From the NCBI GenBank assembly GCA_016290615.1, contig JAEEUS010000004.1:58756-122755 (forward strand): a DNA stretch of 64,000 bases, read 5' to 3'. Of this stretch, positions 1 through 8,399 are shown in pieces. A program made the position numbers and the translations under genes. Below the pieces are notes generated by a model, which saw only the letters and a list, made by a program, of their open reading frames with translations, was not told where the DNA came from and ran no database searches. Positions within the stretch are counted from its first letter, which is position 1, and each line of letters opens with the position of its first letter. Origin of the DNA: Lachnospiraceae bacterium (lineage in GTDB: Bacteria > Bacillota > Clostridia > Lachnospirales > Lachnospiraceae).

Positions 1-277
1 TTATGACTCTGCTTACTTTATCTTTGTTTGCCAGATAATTTAGAGCATCAACCGTGAAATCCTCTTCGTCTTCTATGACTTCAAGGATAGTGTTGGTCCT
101 TTTTAGCGTTTTGGGATCATACTCCTGCTCACCTTCCTCACATAAGATTAGCAGTGTCCTTTCTCCTGTTCTGAAATAATCCTGACTTATGGTAAATGAA
201 ATGAAATCAGTCTTCCCGCTTTCCAAAAATCCGTTGATCATATATACGGGAATCTTTGTATTTGTCTTGCCAAACAT
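1..277 (-). CDS. CobW/G3E-like GTPase, C-terminus cut off by window edge
   Basis: The reading frame starts at ATG (277-275) and stays open to the window edge, giving about 92 residues beginning MFGKTNTKIPVYMINGFLESGKT. GFLESGKT near residues 16-23 is a Walker A motif of the type seen in CobW/COG0523 GTPases, which act as metal chaperones or metallocofactor insertion factors. The start lies two bases after the stop of the neighbouring CobW gene, and a GGAG lies in the tail of that gene, so the two are translationally coupled. The ORF track omits it because it is truncated. The C-terminal part, including any CXCC metal motif, is outside the window, so subfamily and metal cannot be assigned. Confidence 0.8.
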   Translation of the reverse strand, partial: MFGKTNTKIPVYMINGFLESGKTDFISFTISQDYFRTGERTLLILCEEGEQEYDPKTLKRTNTILEVIEDEEDFTVDALNYLANKDKVSRVI

Positions 278-279
278 TT

Positions 280-1473
280 TTATACTCCAAACAGTTCTTC
301 TATCTCATGTTCATTAAGATTTGAGCCTATAACACATAACTTGCCTGTAACGTCAGCCTTTCCGGTACGGATATTCTTTTCACCCGGTACATAGTCAAAA
401 TAGATCCATGTTCCGTCATTTGACGCAACCATGCCCTTGGCTCTCAGTATAATGCCATATTTATCCGCATCTTCCAAAGAATCAAGTGCAGAATCAATAT
501 CCGCTTTTTCAAACTTCTTAGGTGTCTCAACACCCCAGCTTGTAAATATCTCATCGGCATGATGATGTCCCTCATGATCATGATGGTGATGGTGTTCATG
601 CTCTTCATGGTGATGATGCTCATGGTCTTCGTGTCCATGCTCTTCATGATGATGATGCTCATGTTCTTCGTGTTCATGCTCTTCATGATGATGGTCGTGT
701 TCTTCATGTTCGTGATGATGATGTTCATGCTCTTCATGCTCGTCATCGTCATCGTGGTCATGATGATGATGGTCGTGATCATGACATCCGCATGTGCAAT
801 CCTCTCCGTGTTCATGATGATGTTCATGCTCATGATGTTCTTTCAAAGCCTGTTCCATAAGCTCTTTTTCAAGGTCTGTTGCACCTTCAAAAGTCCTGAG
901 TATAGTTTCTCCATCAAGCTGATCCCACGGCGTTGTTATGATAGTTGCTTTCTCATTGTGCTCTCTTATAAGCTCGATTACATTATCAAGCTTTTCTTCA
1001 GAGATATCCTGTGTACGGCTGAGTACGATAGTACCAGCATGCTCGATCTGGTTATTGAAAAATTCACCAAAGTTCTTGATATACATCTTTGCCTTGTTTC
1101 CATCGACTACAGCAACAGCACTGTTTAATACCACATCTGTGCCTAAACCGGCATCGTTTATGGCCTTCATAACATCACTTAATTTGCCGACACCTGAAGG
1201 TTCTATGATGATCCTTTCAGGATGATACTGATCTATTACATCCTTGAGAGCTGTTCCAAAATCACCAACAAGCGAACAGCAAATACATCCTGAATTCATC
1301 TCCTTTATCTCGATTCCAGCTTCCTTAAGGAATCCTCCGTCGACACCTATCTCACCGAATTCATTCTCAATAAGAACAGTACTACTCCCATTCAAAGCCT
1401 CAGATAAAAGCTTTTTAATAAGAGTAGTCTTTCCTGCTCCTAGGAATCCTGAAACAACATCAATTTTAGTCAT
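280..1473 (-). CDS. CobW/COG0523 GTPase with long His-rich metal-binding insert
   Basis: A G3E-family GTPase of 397 residues, presumed to deliver or store a transition metal (zinc, nickel or cobalt) in the cytoplasm. GFLGAGKTT near residue 9 is Walker A, GCICC near residue 62 is the conserved CXCC metal site, and EPSGVGK near residue 91 matches the family switch region. The CobW C-terminal domain resumes after residue 305. Between about residues 212 and 305 is an insert of almost only His, Glu and Asp with about 49 histidines and an embedded CTCGC. AGAAGG lies about 12 bases before the ATG. A second G3E-like gene follows two bases downstream. The metal is not shown by the sequence; no Zur box was recognised. 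Confidence 0.93.
   Translation of the reverse strand: MTKIDVVSGFLGAGKTTLIKKLLSEALNGSSTVLIENEFGEIGVDGGFLKEAGIEIKEMNSGCICCSLVGDFGTALKDVIDQYHPERIIIEPSGVGKLSDVMKAINDAGLGTDVVLNSAVAVVDGNKAKMYIKNFGEFFNNQIEHAGTIVLSRTQDISEEKLDNVIELIREHNEKATIITTPWDQLDGETILRTFEGATDLEKELMEQALKEHHEHEHHHEHGEDCTCGCHDHDHHHHDHDDDDEHEEHEHHHHEHEEHDHHHEEHEHEEHEHHHHEEHGHEDHEHHHHEEHEHHHHHDHEGHHHADEIFTSWGVETPKKFEKADIDSALDSLEDADKYGIILRAKGMVASNDGTWIYFDYVPGEKNIRTGKADVTGKLCVIGSNLNEHEIEELFGV
559..840 (-). repeat. Low-complexity CAT/GAA/GAT codon repeat encoding the His-rich insert
   Basis: Imperfect tandem repetition of His, Glu and Asp codons (on plus: units resembling catgatgatgatgctcatg). It encodes the His-rich insert of the CobW protein and creates the long antisense ORFs in the track at 444-833 and 559-1128, which are artefacts. 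Repeats of this kind can change length by replication slippage, so insert length may differ between strains. Confidence 0.85.
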
Positions 1474-1512
1474 TGTATTAACGCCTTCTTTCTAAAATAA
1501 ACTGAATATATA

Positions 1513-1850
1513 AAACAAGCAGAACTGTAAGCCGGGTTATGTCTTGGATGATCATCTATCTAGGACGGTCGTTGCCGACCGCCTCAAGCGACCTACCTGG
1601 AAGCTCGCCGGGCAAGGTCAACGCTTCCTGCTTGGTCTTGCTTCAGATGGAGTTTACATGTGCCCTGTCTGTTACCACACAGGCGGTAGTCTCTTACACT
1701 GCCATTTCACCCTTACCCCGAGGGGCGGTATATTTCTGTTGCACTGGTCTGGGAGTCACCTCCACCGGACGTTATCCGGCATCCTGCCCTATGAAGCCCG
1801 GACTTTCCTCGTCAGCTATTGCTGCCGCGATCACCCGTCCTGCTTGTTTT
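1513..1850 (-). ncRNA. rnpB: RNase P RNA, bacterial class A
   Basis: Catalytic RNA of RNase P, which matures tRNA 5' ends. On the minus strand the diagnostic elements appear in order: GAGGAAAGTCCGGGCT near the 5' end, GGGTGAAATGGCAGTG and AAGAGACTACCGC in the middle, and GATAGATGATCATC then ACATAACCCGGCTTAC at the 3' end. The P1 helix is closed by AACAAGCAG (about 1849-1841) pairing exactly with CTGCTTGTT (about 1522-1514), which sets both ends. The arrangement fits the ancestral A type. It lies directly after the nucleoside kinase gene and before cobW. The ORFs 1539-1868 and 1544-1852 on plus are shadows. Confidence 0.96.
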
Positions 1851-1854
1851 AAGC

Positions 1855-1860
1855 ATATTA
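1855..1860 (-). promoter_or_regulatory. Candidate -10 box for rnpB overlapping the kinase stop codon
   Basis: TAATAT on the minus strand, six to seven bases before the inferred first base of RNase P RNA. Its TAA is the stop codon of the nucleoside kinase gene. No convincing -35 hexamer is present at 16-18 bp, so this is a position-based guess; rnpB could also be processed from the upstream operon transcript. Confidence 0.4.
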
Positions 1861-3513
1861 AACTTTGAATATAGATCCACCGACAAATTCTCTTGCGATC
1901 GAATTGATCGGAATCTTGTCGGAAGGTATACTAACAAAATATCCGAGGAATTTCAACAGACGCTGAGCCTCAAGATATTCGGGTTCATCTTTTTCGATCT
2001 CATGAAGCAGAGGTTCTGCATAAAGTTTCAGAGCAGCAAGCTCATAGATCATTGCAGAGTTAAACATTACATCTGCGCTTTCCTGGAACGGGAAGATATT
2101 CTCCTCTTCGCCCCTTCTTACACTAGGCCACATCTCTATAGTACGCTTAGCTAGATTTCCTCTTGTACGAGCATCTCTTACTATACGTCTCAATAATCTT
2201 CCGTCAGTAGTCGGTATTCTGTTATGGCCATCTATATTTAGACAAGTAAGAGCACTTATATATATCTTAAACTTGCTCTCTGTAGGCAGTTTATAGCTCA
2301 TCTTGTCATTAAGTCCGTGAATACCCTCTATTACAAGAATGTCATCCTCTCCAAGCTGCATGTAATGTCCGTTATACTCTCTTTTGCCTGTCTTGAAGTT
2401 AAATGTAGGCATCTCGACTCTCTTGCCCTCAAGAAGAGCCACCATGTCATTATTAAAGCCTTCAACATCTATTGCTTCCAGACACTCAAAATTATAATTT
2501 CCATTTTCGTCAAGAGGCGTATCCTCTCTGTTTACGAAATAATCATCAACTCCGATGGGATGCGGCTTAAGGCCGTGAGTGCGCAGCTGTATTGAAAGTC
2601 GGTGAGAAAAGCTTGTCTTTCCTGAAGAGCTGGGTCCGGCTATCATGACAAACTTGACTCCGTCACGTGCCGCAATCTCTCCTGCGATCTCAGCGATTCT
2701 TCTCTCCTGAAGAGCTTCCTGGACAAGTATCATATCCTCAAGCTCACCATCACAGATCTTGTTGTTCAGATCACCGACTGTTCCTATGCCCATAGCATTT
2801 CCCCACTCCGTAGTGGTATCCATGCTCTTGAAGAGCTTCTCTCTGGGCTCGAATGTTTCGAGATTGAACGGATCGTTCTTATCGGGTAGCAGAAGAAGGA
2901 ATCCATCCTCATATGCCATAACAATAAATGATTTGATATATCCTGTGCTCGGGAGCATATATCCGTAGAAGTAATCATTATAATCCTCTATCGAATAAAC
3001 ATTTACAGACGAACTCATACGATACTTGAAAAGATTGACTTTGTCGATCATTCCCTGCTCTTCAAACAGAGCTATCGCCTCTGCTATCGGATATGTCTTT
3101 TTAACGATCGGAATATCCTTTTCAACAAGTTCCGTCATTCGCATATTTACATGCTCGACTAGATCGTCTGTAACCTTATAATCACCCTGTGGCGAACAGT
3201 ACAGACCTTTTCCGATTGAGAACTCAACCTTTACTCTGCCATTTATCTTTGAACCTACAACATCGCTGAGAGCCTTTACAAAAAGCATTGTTGCACTTCT
3301 CTCGTATGTCTTGTGTCCAATGCCGTCTCTAAGTGTAATAAACTCTAACTTCGCATCTTTCTTAACAGTCTTGTAAAGCTCTCTTATCTTGCCATCTTCT
3401 ATAACGAGTGCGATCTCACCGTTATACTTCTCCTGGTATTCATTTGCGATCTGCTCAAATGTAGTACCCTCGTTATACTCTTTTGTAATCCCCTCAACCG
3501 TAATTTTTGCCAT
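1858..3513 (-). CDS. Nucleoside kinase (uridine kinase-like) with N-terminal TGS/ThrRS-like region
   Basis: A P-loop nucleoside kinase of the Firmicutes type in which a uridine kinase/phosphoribulokinase-like domain follows an N-terminal half resembling the TGS and editing-like regions of threonyl-tRNA synthetase. GPSSSGKTSFSHRL, near residue 295, is Walker A, and DDYFVNREDTP follows as in uridine kinases. It presumably phosphorylates a nucleoside; the substrate cannot be read from sequence. The track begins at 3528, but GGAGG lies inside that extension eight bases before a second ATG (MAKITVEG), so the start is set at 3513. It follows trmK and precedes rnpB. Confidence 0.88.
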   Translation of the reverse strand: MAKITVEGITKEYNEGTTFEQIANEYQEKYNGEIALVIEDGKIRELYKTVKKDAKLEFITLRDGIGHKTYERSATMLFVKALSDVVGSKINGRVKVEFSIGKGLYCSPQGDYKVTDDLVEHVNMRMTELVEKDIPIVKKTYPIAEAIALFEEQGMIDKVNLFKYRMSSSVNVYSIEDYNDYFYGYMLPSTGYIKSFIVMAYEDGFLLLLPDKNDPFNLETFEPREKLFKSMDTTTEWGNAMGIGTVGDLNNKICDGELEDMILVQEALQERRIAEIAGEIAARDGVKFVMIAGPSSSGKTSFSHRLSIQLRTHGLKPHPIGVDDYFVNREDTPLDENGNYNFECLEAIDVEGFNNDMVALLEGKRVEMPTFNFKTGKREYNGHYMQLGEDDILVIEGIHGLNDKMSYKLPTESKFKIYISALTCLNIDGHNRIPTTDGRLLRRIVRDARTRGNLAKRTIEMWPSVRRGEEENIFPFQESADVMFNSAMIYELAALKLYAEPLLHEIEKDEPEYLEAQRLLKFLGYFVSIPSDKIPINSIAREFVGGSIFKV

Positions 3514-3528
3514 ATTGGCTACCTCCAT

Positions 3529-4239
3529 TTAATCTTGTATTTTATCCAGCAATCCTCTTATAAGCTCTATTTCCCCGTTAACCTCATCTGCTCGAGTGTT
3601 GTTCTTTCCGGTTTTTAGCTCAGACCCTGTATCGATCCTTTCAATAATATCCTCAAGTTTGACAAGCCTGTCTTTCAGGTAATCGATAAGTACAGGATGT
3701 TTCTTTTTTATCAGAACCGGTCCGTAGAGAGCCTGTACATCATTAATCTGTCTTGTGAAATCTGCATCATATGAGCACTTAATGATCACATAGAACTTTG
3801 ACTCGTCATATACCATGTCCTCATCTATGATCTCAAATCCGTTTTGAACAAGAAAACTTCTTACATGATCGATCTCAGATTGAGGCGATAGTATCATCTC
3901 ATCCATCTTTTGAAATACTTCGATAGAATCTGAAATGATCCGTTCAGTCAGCCTGCCACCCATTCCGGCAATGACAGCACCGTCTGCATCTCCCGGCTCA
4001 AGAGCCTTTGCCCCGTCAGACTTAATAACATCGATTCGTTCTGACATGCCATAATCATTAACGTGTTCATGTGCGCGTTTCAGAGGGCCGTCGTTGATGT
4101 CCATCGCAAATACATGATCGACATTTTTTTCCTTGATAAGATATATACTGACAAATCCATGATCGCATCCTATATCGGCAACGCGTTTGGCACTTACCAT
4201 ATCTGCGATCTTTTTCATTCTTTTGCTTACCGGAACCAT
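3529..4239 (-). CDS. trmK: tRNA (adenine-22-N1)-methyltransferase TrmK
   Basis: A class I SAM-dependent methyltransferase of 236 residues that forms m1A22 in tRNA. The N-terminal SKRMKKIADMV and VADIGCDHGFVSIYL (SAM-binding motif I, near residue 20) and the later GMGGRL and SPQSEID are typical of the TrmK/YqfN family. Its ATG overlaps the rpoD stop codon by one base (TGATG), so it is translated as part of the rpoD operon, as in many Firmicutes. The NIF3-like gene that often follows trmK is absent; a nucleoside kinase is there instead. Confidence 0.93.
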   Translation of the reverse strand: MVPVSKRMKKIADMVSAKRVADIGCDHGFVSIYLIKEKNVDHVFAMDINDGPLKRAHEHVNDYGMSERIDVIKSDGAKALEPGDADGAVIAGMGGRLTERIISDSIEVFQKMDEMILSPQSEIDHVRSFLVQNGFEIIDEDMVYDESKFYVIIKCSYDADFTRQINDVQALYGPVLIKKKHPVLIDYLKDRLVKLEDIIERIDTGSELKTGKNNTRADEVNGEIELIRGLLDKIQD

Positions 4240-5378
4240 CAGTCGAGATAATCCTTTAACTTGCGAGATCTTGAAGGATGACGAAGCTTGCGCAGTGCCT
4301 TAGCCTCGATCTGACGGATTCTCTCACGTGTTACATTGAACTCTTTACCTACTTCTTCAAGAGTACGTGCTCTTCCATCATCAAGACCAAATCTCAGTCT
4401 TAATACCTTCTGTTCCCTGTCTGTCAATGTGCTTAAAACCTCAAGCAACTGCTCCTTTAAGAGTGTAAATGCAGCCGCGTCAGCCGGTACGGGAATATTG
4501 TCATCCGGTATGAAATCACCAAGATGGCTGTCTTCTTCTTCACCGATAGGTGTTTCGAGTGAAACAGGTTCCTGACTTATCTTCAGTATTTCTCTTACAC
4601 GCTCAACAGGCATGTTCATCTCTTCTGCAATCTCTTCAGGGGTAGGTTCACGACCAAGTTCCTGAAGCAGCTGTCTTGAAACGCGGATGAGCTTGTTGAT
4701 GGTCTCAACCATATGAACAGGTATACGTATAGTCCTTGCCTGATCAGCAATAGCTCTTGTTATAGCCTGTCTGATCCACCATGTTGCATATGTAGAGAAC
4801 TTGAATCCTTTGCGGTAATCAAACTTCTCAACAGCCTTTATAAGGCCAAGGTTTCCTTCCTGGATTAGATCAAGGAACAGCATTCCTCTTCCCACATATC
4901 TTTTAGCAATGGAAACTACAAGTCTTAAGTTTGCCTCTGCAAGTTTCTTCTTTGCCTCTTCATCGCCTTCTTCCATTCGAAGAGCCAGTTCGATCTCTTC
5001 TTCGGCTGAAAGTAACGGCACCTTTCCTATTTCCTTAAGGTACATACGAACAGGGTCTTCTATACTTACACCGTCCGGAACCGAAAGATCGATATTCTCC
5101 ATATCAATCTCTTCTTCATCGCTCAGCATGATCTCTTCATCATCAATGATATCAATATCATCAAGCGACATGTCATCTTCAACAGGATCGATCTTCATAA
5201 CATCGACACCTGCCGCATCCAATGTCTCGAGCAACTTATCCATCTGCTCCTCGTCAAGATTGAATTCCGCAAAAGTATCCAGAACTTCGTTGTACTCTAC
5301 AACGTTTTCCCTCTTCTTTGCGGAATCGAGGAATCCTTTCAGTTTTTCCTCAAATTTTGGTTGTAATGATTCGTCCAT
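4239..5378 (-). CDS. rpoD: Primary sigma factor RpoD (SigA)
   Basis: Housekeeping sigma-70 of 379 residues. It has a short acidic region 1.1, region 1.2 ([17 protein letters not shown] near residue 106), region 2 ([32 protein letters not shown]) and region 4 with the -35-reading helix ([18 protein letters not shown]) near the C-terminus. Length and order are normal for Clostridia. GGAG sits nine bases before the ATG, just after the dnaG stop. It lies in the classical macromolecular synthesis operon dnaG-rpoD. Confidence 0.98.
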   Translation of the reverse strand: MDESLQPKFEEKLKGFLDSAKKRENVVEYNEVLDTFAEFNLDEEQMDKLLETLDAAGVDVMKIDPVEDDMSLDDIDIIDDEEIMLSDEEEIDMENIDLSVPDGVSIEDPVRMYLKEIGKVPLLSAEEEIELALRMEEGDEEAKKKLAEANLRLVVSIAKRYVGRGMLFLDLIQEGNLGLIKAVEKFDYRKGFKFSTYATWWIRQAITRAIADQARTIRIPVHMVETINKLIRVSRQLLQELGREPTPEEIAEEMNMPVERVREILKISQEPVSLETPIGEEEDSHLGDFIPDDNIPVPADAAAFTLLKEQLLEVLSTLTDREQKVLRLRFGLDDGRARTLEEVGKEFNVTRERIRQIEAKALRKLRHPSRSRKLKDYLD

Positions 5379-5390
5379 GTTATAAATCTC

Positions 5391-7187
5391 CTATCCCAGT
5401 TTTATTTTTGTCTTTTTTAAATCTTCAAGAAGCTTCTTTCCTTCAACGACTCTTGTGATCGCATTCGGATTGCTTCCGATATTTCTTGAATAATACTCAA
5501 GACTTCCAGTCTTGACGCTGACCAGTATATCATGCAGTGTTTTTTCTCTTTCCCTGATATCATCTATCTCAGCCGGTAATCCGTCAGAATTAAGAAGCTT
5601 TGTGTTGAACAGTTCGGCAACTCTTTTCTGATCCTCTTCATCTTCGAAAGCGGATATGAATGATGCAGGTTCGATCTTATTGTCATCTTTCAGGCTCTCA
5701 AATAGCTTTTCAGCTATCTTTTGATACATCTCGTCCGTGAAATCATGCGGACTTATATATGGTGAGATCTTTTCGAATATGCTGTTATCCTCACTGATCC
5801 AGGTGATGAGCAGTCGCTGTGATCGTTTTCGTCCCTCTTCAGGATCAGCCTTCTTTATAGCCGGTTTGACAGCCATTTGTTCTAAGGGTCTTGATATCCC
5901 CGCAGCGGCATATCCGATGACCATCTTCTTCATTGCATCCGTCGAGATACTGTACCTTTCGCATATGGCATCGATATAATTATTTCTCTCGACCTCATCA
6001 GCAAATCCGCAGATCCTTTTAGCTATCTCTCTATAAAACGCCGTCTTTGAATCCGGATCCTTAAGATCATATCCTCTTTCAAGGACCTCTATCTCAAAGA
6101 AAAAGCTGTTCTTAGCATTATCTATTCGTTCCTGAAGCTTTTCGCTTCCCAGATTCTTTATGAATTCATCAGGATCCTTATAGGGATTAAGATCAAGTAC
6201 CTTTGCCGTAAGTTCAACTTCTCTTAGTATCCCGATAGCTCTCAATGCCGCATTGGTTCCCGCTCCGTCGCTGTCATAACTTAATATAACGCTGTTGCAG
6301 AATCTTTTTAAAAGATTTGCCTGACCTGATGTAAATGCCGTTCCAAGTGAAGCCACCGCTTCCTTGAATCCAGCCTGGTGCATGGATATTACATCCATAT
6401 AGCCCTCGCACAGTATCAGGTAATCCTTTCTTGATGATCTGGCAAAATTTAGTCCGAACAGATTTCTGCTCTTATCAAATATTGGTGTTTCCGGACTGTT
6501 TAAATACTTGGGTTCTCCCTCTCCCATGACTCGTCCGCCAAAACCGATCACCCTGTGATTGATATCCTGGATTGGGAACATCACTCTGTTCCAAAACTTG
6601 TCATGTGTCCCTCTTTTTTCATCATGGGATGCAAGGCCTGCTTTTACTATCAGTTCGTCCGTATAACCCTTTTGTTTCAGATATTTGACCAGATCATCTG
6701 AATACGGCAGAGAAAAGCCAAGTCCGAAACTGTTAATCGTATCAGAGGTGAGCTTTCGGTCCGTAAAATATTTCATACCCAGCTCTCCGGGTTTTCCCCT
6801 TAGCTGATAATAAAAATACTTGGCTGCCTCTTTATTTATCTCAAGCAGGATCGATTTCTCGCTCATCTGCTTTTTCTGTTCTTCGTTAAGCTTAAGCTCA
6901 GGCAGCTTTACTCCTGCTCTGTCCGCCAGTTTTTCTATGGCTTCCTGAAATGTCGCATTCTCATGCTTCATTAAGAAAGTAATGACATTTCCTCCGGTAT
7001 GGCAGCCGAAGCAGTAAAACATCTGCTTTGTGGAAGAAACCATGAACGACCCTGTCTTCTCATTATGGAATGGGCACAGGCCGACATAGTTGGCTCCCTT
7101 TTTTTGGAGTCTGACATAACCAGAAACAATATCCACTATATCATTTTTACTTCTGACTTCTTCTATGATCTCATCCGGATAATACAT
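5391..7187 (-). CDS. dnaG: DNA primase DnaG
   Basis: DNA primase of 598 residues that makes RNA primers for replication. The N-terminal CHC2 zinc ribbon has C-x2-H (CPFHNEKT) and C-x2-C (CFGCHTGG) near residues 38-65. The TOPRIM catalytic core follows with LCEGYMDVIS (catalytic Glu) and SYDSDGAG (metal-binding Asp pair) near residues 260-310, and the C-terminal region corresponds to the helicase-binding domain. It lies between dgt and rpoD with short spacers (21 and 12 bp), so it is co-transcribed with them. Confidence 0.97.
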   Translation of the reverse strand: MYYPDEIIEEVRSKNDIVDIVSGYVRLQKKGANYVGLCPFHNEKTGSFMVSSTKQMFYCFGCHTGGNVITFLMKHENATFQEAIEKLADRAGVKLPELKLNEEQKKQMSEKSILLEINKEAAKYFYYQLRGKPGELGMKYFTDRKLTSDTINSFGLGFSLPYSDDLVKYLKQKGYTDELIVKAGLASHDEKRGTHDKFWNRVMFPIQDINHRVIGFGGRVMGEGEPKYLNSPETPIFDKSRNLFGLNFARSSRKDYLILCEGYMDVISMHQAGFKEAVASLGTAFTSGQANLLKRFCNSVILSYDSDGAGTNAALRAIGILREVELTAKVLDLNPYKDPDEFIKNLGSEKLQERIDNAKNSFFFEIEVLERGYDLKDPDSKTAFYREIAKRICGFADEVERNNYIDAICERYSISTDAMKKMVIGYAAAGISRPLEQMAVKPAIKKADPEEGRKRSQRLLITWISEDNSIFEKISPYISPHDFTDEMYQKIAEKLFESLKDDNKIEPASFISAFEDEEDQKRVAELFNTKLLNSDGLPAEIDDIREREKTLHDILVSVKTGSLEYYSRNIGSNPNAITRVVEGKKLLEDLKKTKIKLG

Positions 7188-7208
7188 CCGATCAATTCCT
7201 CATTTCAT

Positions 7209-8213
7209 CTATAAATGCCATGATTTAGGTATAAACAGCTCATCATATAATGCTATGGCATATCTGTCGCTCATCGCTCCTACAAAGTCGCATACGATTC
7301 TTTCCTTTGGCTCGCCTCTGTTCAAAAGAGCAAGCAGTTCAGAAGGAAGAAGATCAATATGATTCATGTAGTAAGTATATAGCGTCTCCATAAGCCTTTC
7401 AGCCTTGCCCTCTTCAGACTTGGCTTCAGGATTCTTATAAACATTCTCAAACATGAACTCTCTAAGTTCCTTCATCGCCTGTGCAACAGGCTCAGACTGT
7501 AATATATCGTCTTTTTCAAAGCTTGTTGTGACTACATCATGTATGAAGTGATCGAGACGTTCACCAGTTGTATAACCTATTACTTCCCTTATGCTCTTTG
7601 GGACGTCGGCTTCGGTTAGGATACCGGCTCTTATCGCATCATCCATGTCATGATGTATATAAGCAATCTTATCGGAAAGTCTAACTATCTTTCCTTCAAG
7701 AGTAGCCGGATTGCCGCTTGTCTGATGATTGAGTATGCCGTCTCTTACCTCCCAGGTCAGATTAAGTCCCTGACCATCTTTTTCCAAAACATCCACGGTT
7801 CTTAAACTCTGTTCATGATGTTCAAATCCAAGAGGACATATCTCATTTAAGGCTCTTTCTCCTGCATGTCCAAAAGGCGTATGACCGAGATCATGTCCGA
7901 GAGCTATGGCTTCGACAAGATCCTCATTAAGTTTCAAAGCCTTGGCTATGGTACGCGCATTCTGGCTTACCTCTAAAGTATGTGTGAGTCTTGTCCTGTA
8001 ATGATCACCCTCAGGTGATAAGAAAACCTGAGTCTTATCCTTAAGCCTTCTGAAGGATTTACTGTGCAATATCCTGTCTCTGTCTCTTTGAAAGACCGGT
8101 CTTATATCGCACTGCTTCTCCTCTCTTTGCCTTCCTCGTGTATTTACACTAAGAGTTGCATAAGGACTGAGCGTTATTTTTTCTCTGTTTTCGAGTTCCT
8201 CTCTAATAGTCAT
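7209..8213 (-). CDS. dgt: Deoxyguanosinetriphosphate triphosphohydrolase-like protein (HD domain)
   Basis: An HD-superfamily hydrolase of 334 residues, related to enzymes that split dNTPs into deoxynucleoside and triphosphate and so adjust dNTP pools. HSKSFRRLKDKTQVF near residue 50 and the HD motif in ALGHDLGHTPFGHAGE near residue 106 are diagnostic, with the first metal-ligand His in TRLTHTLEVSQ. GAGG lies seven bases before ATG. It is the first gene of the dgt-dnaG-rpoD-trmK operon, divergent from the CoA-activase gene. Substrate preference within the subfamily cannot be told from sequence. Confidence 0.93.
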   Translation of the reverse strand: MTIREELENREKITLSPYATLSVNTRGRQREEKQCDIRPVFQRDRDRILHSKSFRRLKDKTQVFLSPEGDHYRTRLTHTLEVSQNARTIAKALKLNEDLVEAIALGHDLGHTPFGHAGERALNEICPLGFEHHEQSLRTVDVLEKDGQGLNLTWEVRDGILNHQTSGNPATLEGKIVRLSDKIAYIHHDMDDAIRAGILTEADVPKSIREVIGYTTGERLDHFIHDVVTTSFEKDDILQSEPVAQAMKELREFMFENVYKNPEAKSEEGKAERLMETLYTYYMNHIDLLPSELLALLNRGEPKERIVCDFVGAMSDRYAIALYDELFIPKSWHL

Positions 8214-8289
8214 GCTGATACCTCATATTAACCTCATATTTTTATTATTCAGCATATATTTGTTTTTTCCTTTATCTGAAAATATAAAA

Positions 8290-8317
8290 TTTTTATTAAC
8301 TTGCCTGTAAAAGTCAA
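8290..8317 (-). promoter_or_regulatory. Candidate promoter of the dgt-dnaG-rpoD operon
   Basis: On the minus strand TTGACT (8317-8312) is a good -35 hexamer. A weak A-rich -10 (TAAAAA) follows after 16 bases. The -35 lies only six bases from the -35 of the divergent activase promoter, so the two promoters share a back-to-back control region. The weak -10 makes this uncertain. Confidence 0.35.
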
Positions 8318-8323
8318 ATACTG

Positions 8324-8352
8324 TTGAAACTTAAAATCCAACTCTGTATAAT
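8324..8352 (+). promoter_or_regulatory. Sigma-A promoter of the CoA-activase gene
   Basis: TTGAAA (8324-8329), a 17-base spacer and TATAAT (8347-8352) make a near-consensus promoter. Transcription would start near 8359. The TTG codon used by the ORF track (8361) would then be at the very 5' end of the mRNA, which supports the downstream ATG at 8400 as the real start. Confidence 0.8.
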
Positions 8353-8399
8353 AGTTAGGATTGCAAAAACAGACATATATAAAAATAAAGAAAAAAGAC

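Noticed and set aside
444-1128. Met/Ile/Thr-rich antisense or shifted ORFs (444-833, 559-1128)
   Set aside because: They are frame-shifted or antisense readings of the His codon repeat in the CobW gene and have no sensible composition.
1539-1868. Plus-strand ORFs of 109 and 102 residues (1539-1868, 1544-1852)
   Set aside because: They run antisense through RNase P RNA; conserved rnpB blocks explain the sequence fully.
8361-8399. TTG start of the activase at 8361
   Set aside because: It would be at the 5' end of the transcript from the near-consensus promoter; the ATG at 8400 begins the conserved GIDIGS domain.
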